A stretch of DNA of 43,589 nucleotides, taken from Bacteroidales bacterium (GTDB lineage Bacteria; Bacteroidota; Bacteroidia; Bacteroidales; UBA932). Under the pieces are notes generated by a model. That model searched no databases, was not told the origin of the DNA, and worked only from the letters and a program-made list of their open reading frames with translations. The stretch is from contig JAFXPV010000094.1 of assembly GCA_017527625.1 (NCBI GenBank), forward strand, positions 1-43,589. Reading direction: 5' to 3'. A program made the position numbers and the translations under genes. Of the stretch, positions 42,968-43,589 are shown piece by piece. The stretch's first letter is position 1. Every line of letters starts with the position of its first letter.

Positions 42968-43149
42968 AACTGCCCGTCACAGCAGGAATAAGGTCTTCGG
43001 GGGGTTCCGTTCGCCTTCGGCTCACTCCAATCCCTCCCAACGCCTGCTTCGTCCTGCTTCGCAGAACTCGCATTCGTCGGGTCCCTCCCGCTCTGCCGCC
43101 GCGGGTGGCCAGCCCCCCGAAGGCCTTATTCCTGCTGCGACGGGTAGTT
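42968..43149. repeat. 39-base imperfect inverted repeats around 104 bases
   Basis: Arms 42968-43006 and 43111-43149 match as reverse complements at 35 of 39 positions. Arms contain CAGCAGGAATAAGG and a run of six G. The GC-rich interior has the repeated CTGCTTCG unit. Possibly a MITE-like or dispersed intergenic repeat; no transposase is present. Confidence 0.75.
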
Positions 43150-43257
43150 CATCCAGGTTACCGACAAAACTGGAATCAAGTAATAATAGCTTTACTAATC
43201 TGAAACGAGTAAAGCCGATAAGAATGTCAAACCGTCTCAAGTGAAGCAAGCACTCAC

Positions 43258-43378
43258 ATTGCGCGTGATTTGTAAAAGACTATATACCAAACAATAACGC
43301 ATACATCTCACCCTCAAATCAAGGGTATGACATATCGCAAATATTCTGATTTACACCCAATTACAAATCACGCACAAT
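43258..43378. repeat. 18-base inverted repeat pair around an AT-rich spacer
   Basis: ATTGCGCGTGATTTGTAA at 43258-43275 is mirrored by TTACAAATCACGCACAAT at 43361-43378, with 17 of 18 positions matching. The 85-base spacer carries no gene. Confidence 0.7.
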
Positions 43379-43433
43379 ACAGATTCAACAACTCCCAGCA
43401 GCGTCAGCTGCCGGCGCTTGCGACGCGGGGTTT

Positions 43434-43567
43434 GGGGCGGAGCCCCATTGGAAAAAGCTGGCTTCCAGGGAAGCCGGCGTCAGCCAGCTATGCTGGCCGT
43501 GCGAAGCACGCAGGGGTCTCAGGGGACAGAGTCCCCTGTAAAGAAGGTCGGCGGCTCAGCCGCCGGC
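43434..43567. repeat. Train of six short GC-rich hairpins
   Basis: Consecutive stems: 43434-43446 (GGGGC, loop GGA), 43457-43478 (10-base stem with one G-T wobble, loop AG), 43483-43497 (GCCAGC, loop TAT), 43498-43510 (CGTGC, loop GAA), 43520-43538 (8-base stem, loop AGA) and 43547-43567 (9-base stem with one wobble, loop TCA). Loops are 2-3 bases. The run continues to the window edge. Confidence 0.75.
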
Positions 43568-43589
43568 TTCTAAAGCCCGGCCCCATACA

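Larger units (their letters stand above)
42780..43589. other. Gene-free, repeat-rich right end
   Basis: I find no convincing gene here. Two open frames (42795-43244 plus, 43022-43249 minus) are low-complexity Ser/Pro/Arg products of the inverted-repeat element. AT-rich to about 42900, then GC-rich repeats, an AT-rich stretch with a dyad, and a hairpin train to the edge. Confidence 0.75.

Noticed and set aside
42795..43244. 149-residue open frame on the plus strand
   Set aside because: Composition (Ser, Pro, Arg runs) follows the inverted-repeat element; no promoter, no recognisable domain.
43022..43249. 75-residue open frame on the minus strand
   Set aside because: Antisense image of the same repeat, low complexity, no start context.
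43434..43567. CRISPR array
   Set aside because: The units are different hairpins, without a constant repeat or spacers of regular length.

Overview
The window looks like a chromosome segment of a moderately GC-rich Bacteroidota member, most likely Bacteroidales of a gut or rumen habitat. This is inferred from the -7 element TAnnTTTG seen upstream of 13 transcription units, the fused FeoA-FeoB protein, the trp gene order trpB-E-G-D-C-F-A, a hybrid two-component-like regulator with an AraC output domain, a FISUMP lipoprotein, GH43 and sialate esterase lipoprotein or secreted enzymes, and pyrB-pyrI and serC-serA arrangements typical of the phylum. No phage, plasmid, insertion sequence transposase or CRISPR array is visible. 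Almost all of the window is compact core metabolism.

Layout. 1-1605: 5' part of feoAB (minus, cut by the window edge). 1739-4018: a DUF1538 membrane protein followed by two small P-II-like proteins. 4091-6526: secreted zinc metalloprotease. 6528-9967: minus-strand unit MATE exporter, DUF3737, MalY/PatB lyase. 10057-11556: divergent hsp20 and a hemerythrin-LuxR regulator, with a perfect palindrome between them. 11560-13841: FISUMP lipoprotein and two TPM-domain proteins. 13912-15910: apbE and phoH, convergent and overlapping. 16006-18224: SPOR-like lipoprotein, gcvT, PAP2 phosphatase. 18242-23049: serC, serA, DUF1015, glutamine synthetase-like operon. 23106-25080: yigZ, pyrB, pyrI. 25148-26577: acidic pRiA4b ORF-3-like protein and miaA. 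26776-28542: a hybrid regulator whose kinase domain appears catalytically dead. 28539-30644: small secreted protein and GH43 enzyme. 30760-34093: sugar MFS, ROK kinase, TlpA-like protein. 34122-34194: tRNA-Thr(CGT). 34235-36214: sialate O-acetylesterase. 36211-42561: complete trp operon. 42603-42769: its leader, with promoter, a 17-residue peptide containing three consecutive Trp codons, and a terminator hairpin. 42780-43589: a gene-free, repeat-rich tail.

How the genes work together. The minus-strand trp operon encodes every step from chorismate to tryptophan and has a textbook ribosome-mediated attenuator not covered by any ordinary gene call. The serine operon joins phosphoserine synthesis to a glutamine synthetase-like enzyme, and serC supplies 2-oxoglutarate from glutamate. 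The MFS-ROK pair can import and phosphorylate a hexose. The most promising less-described items are the DUF1538/P-II-like module, the kinase-dead hybrid regulator, the palindrome before the hemerythrin-LuxR gene, two symmetric divergent promoters, and the nested inverted repeats and hairpin train at the right end.
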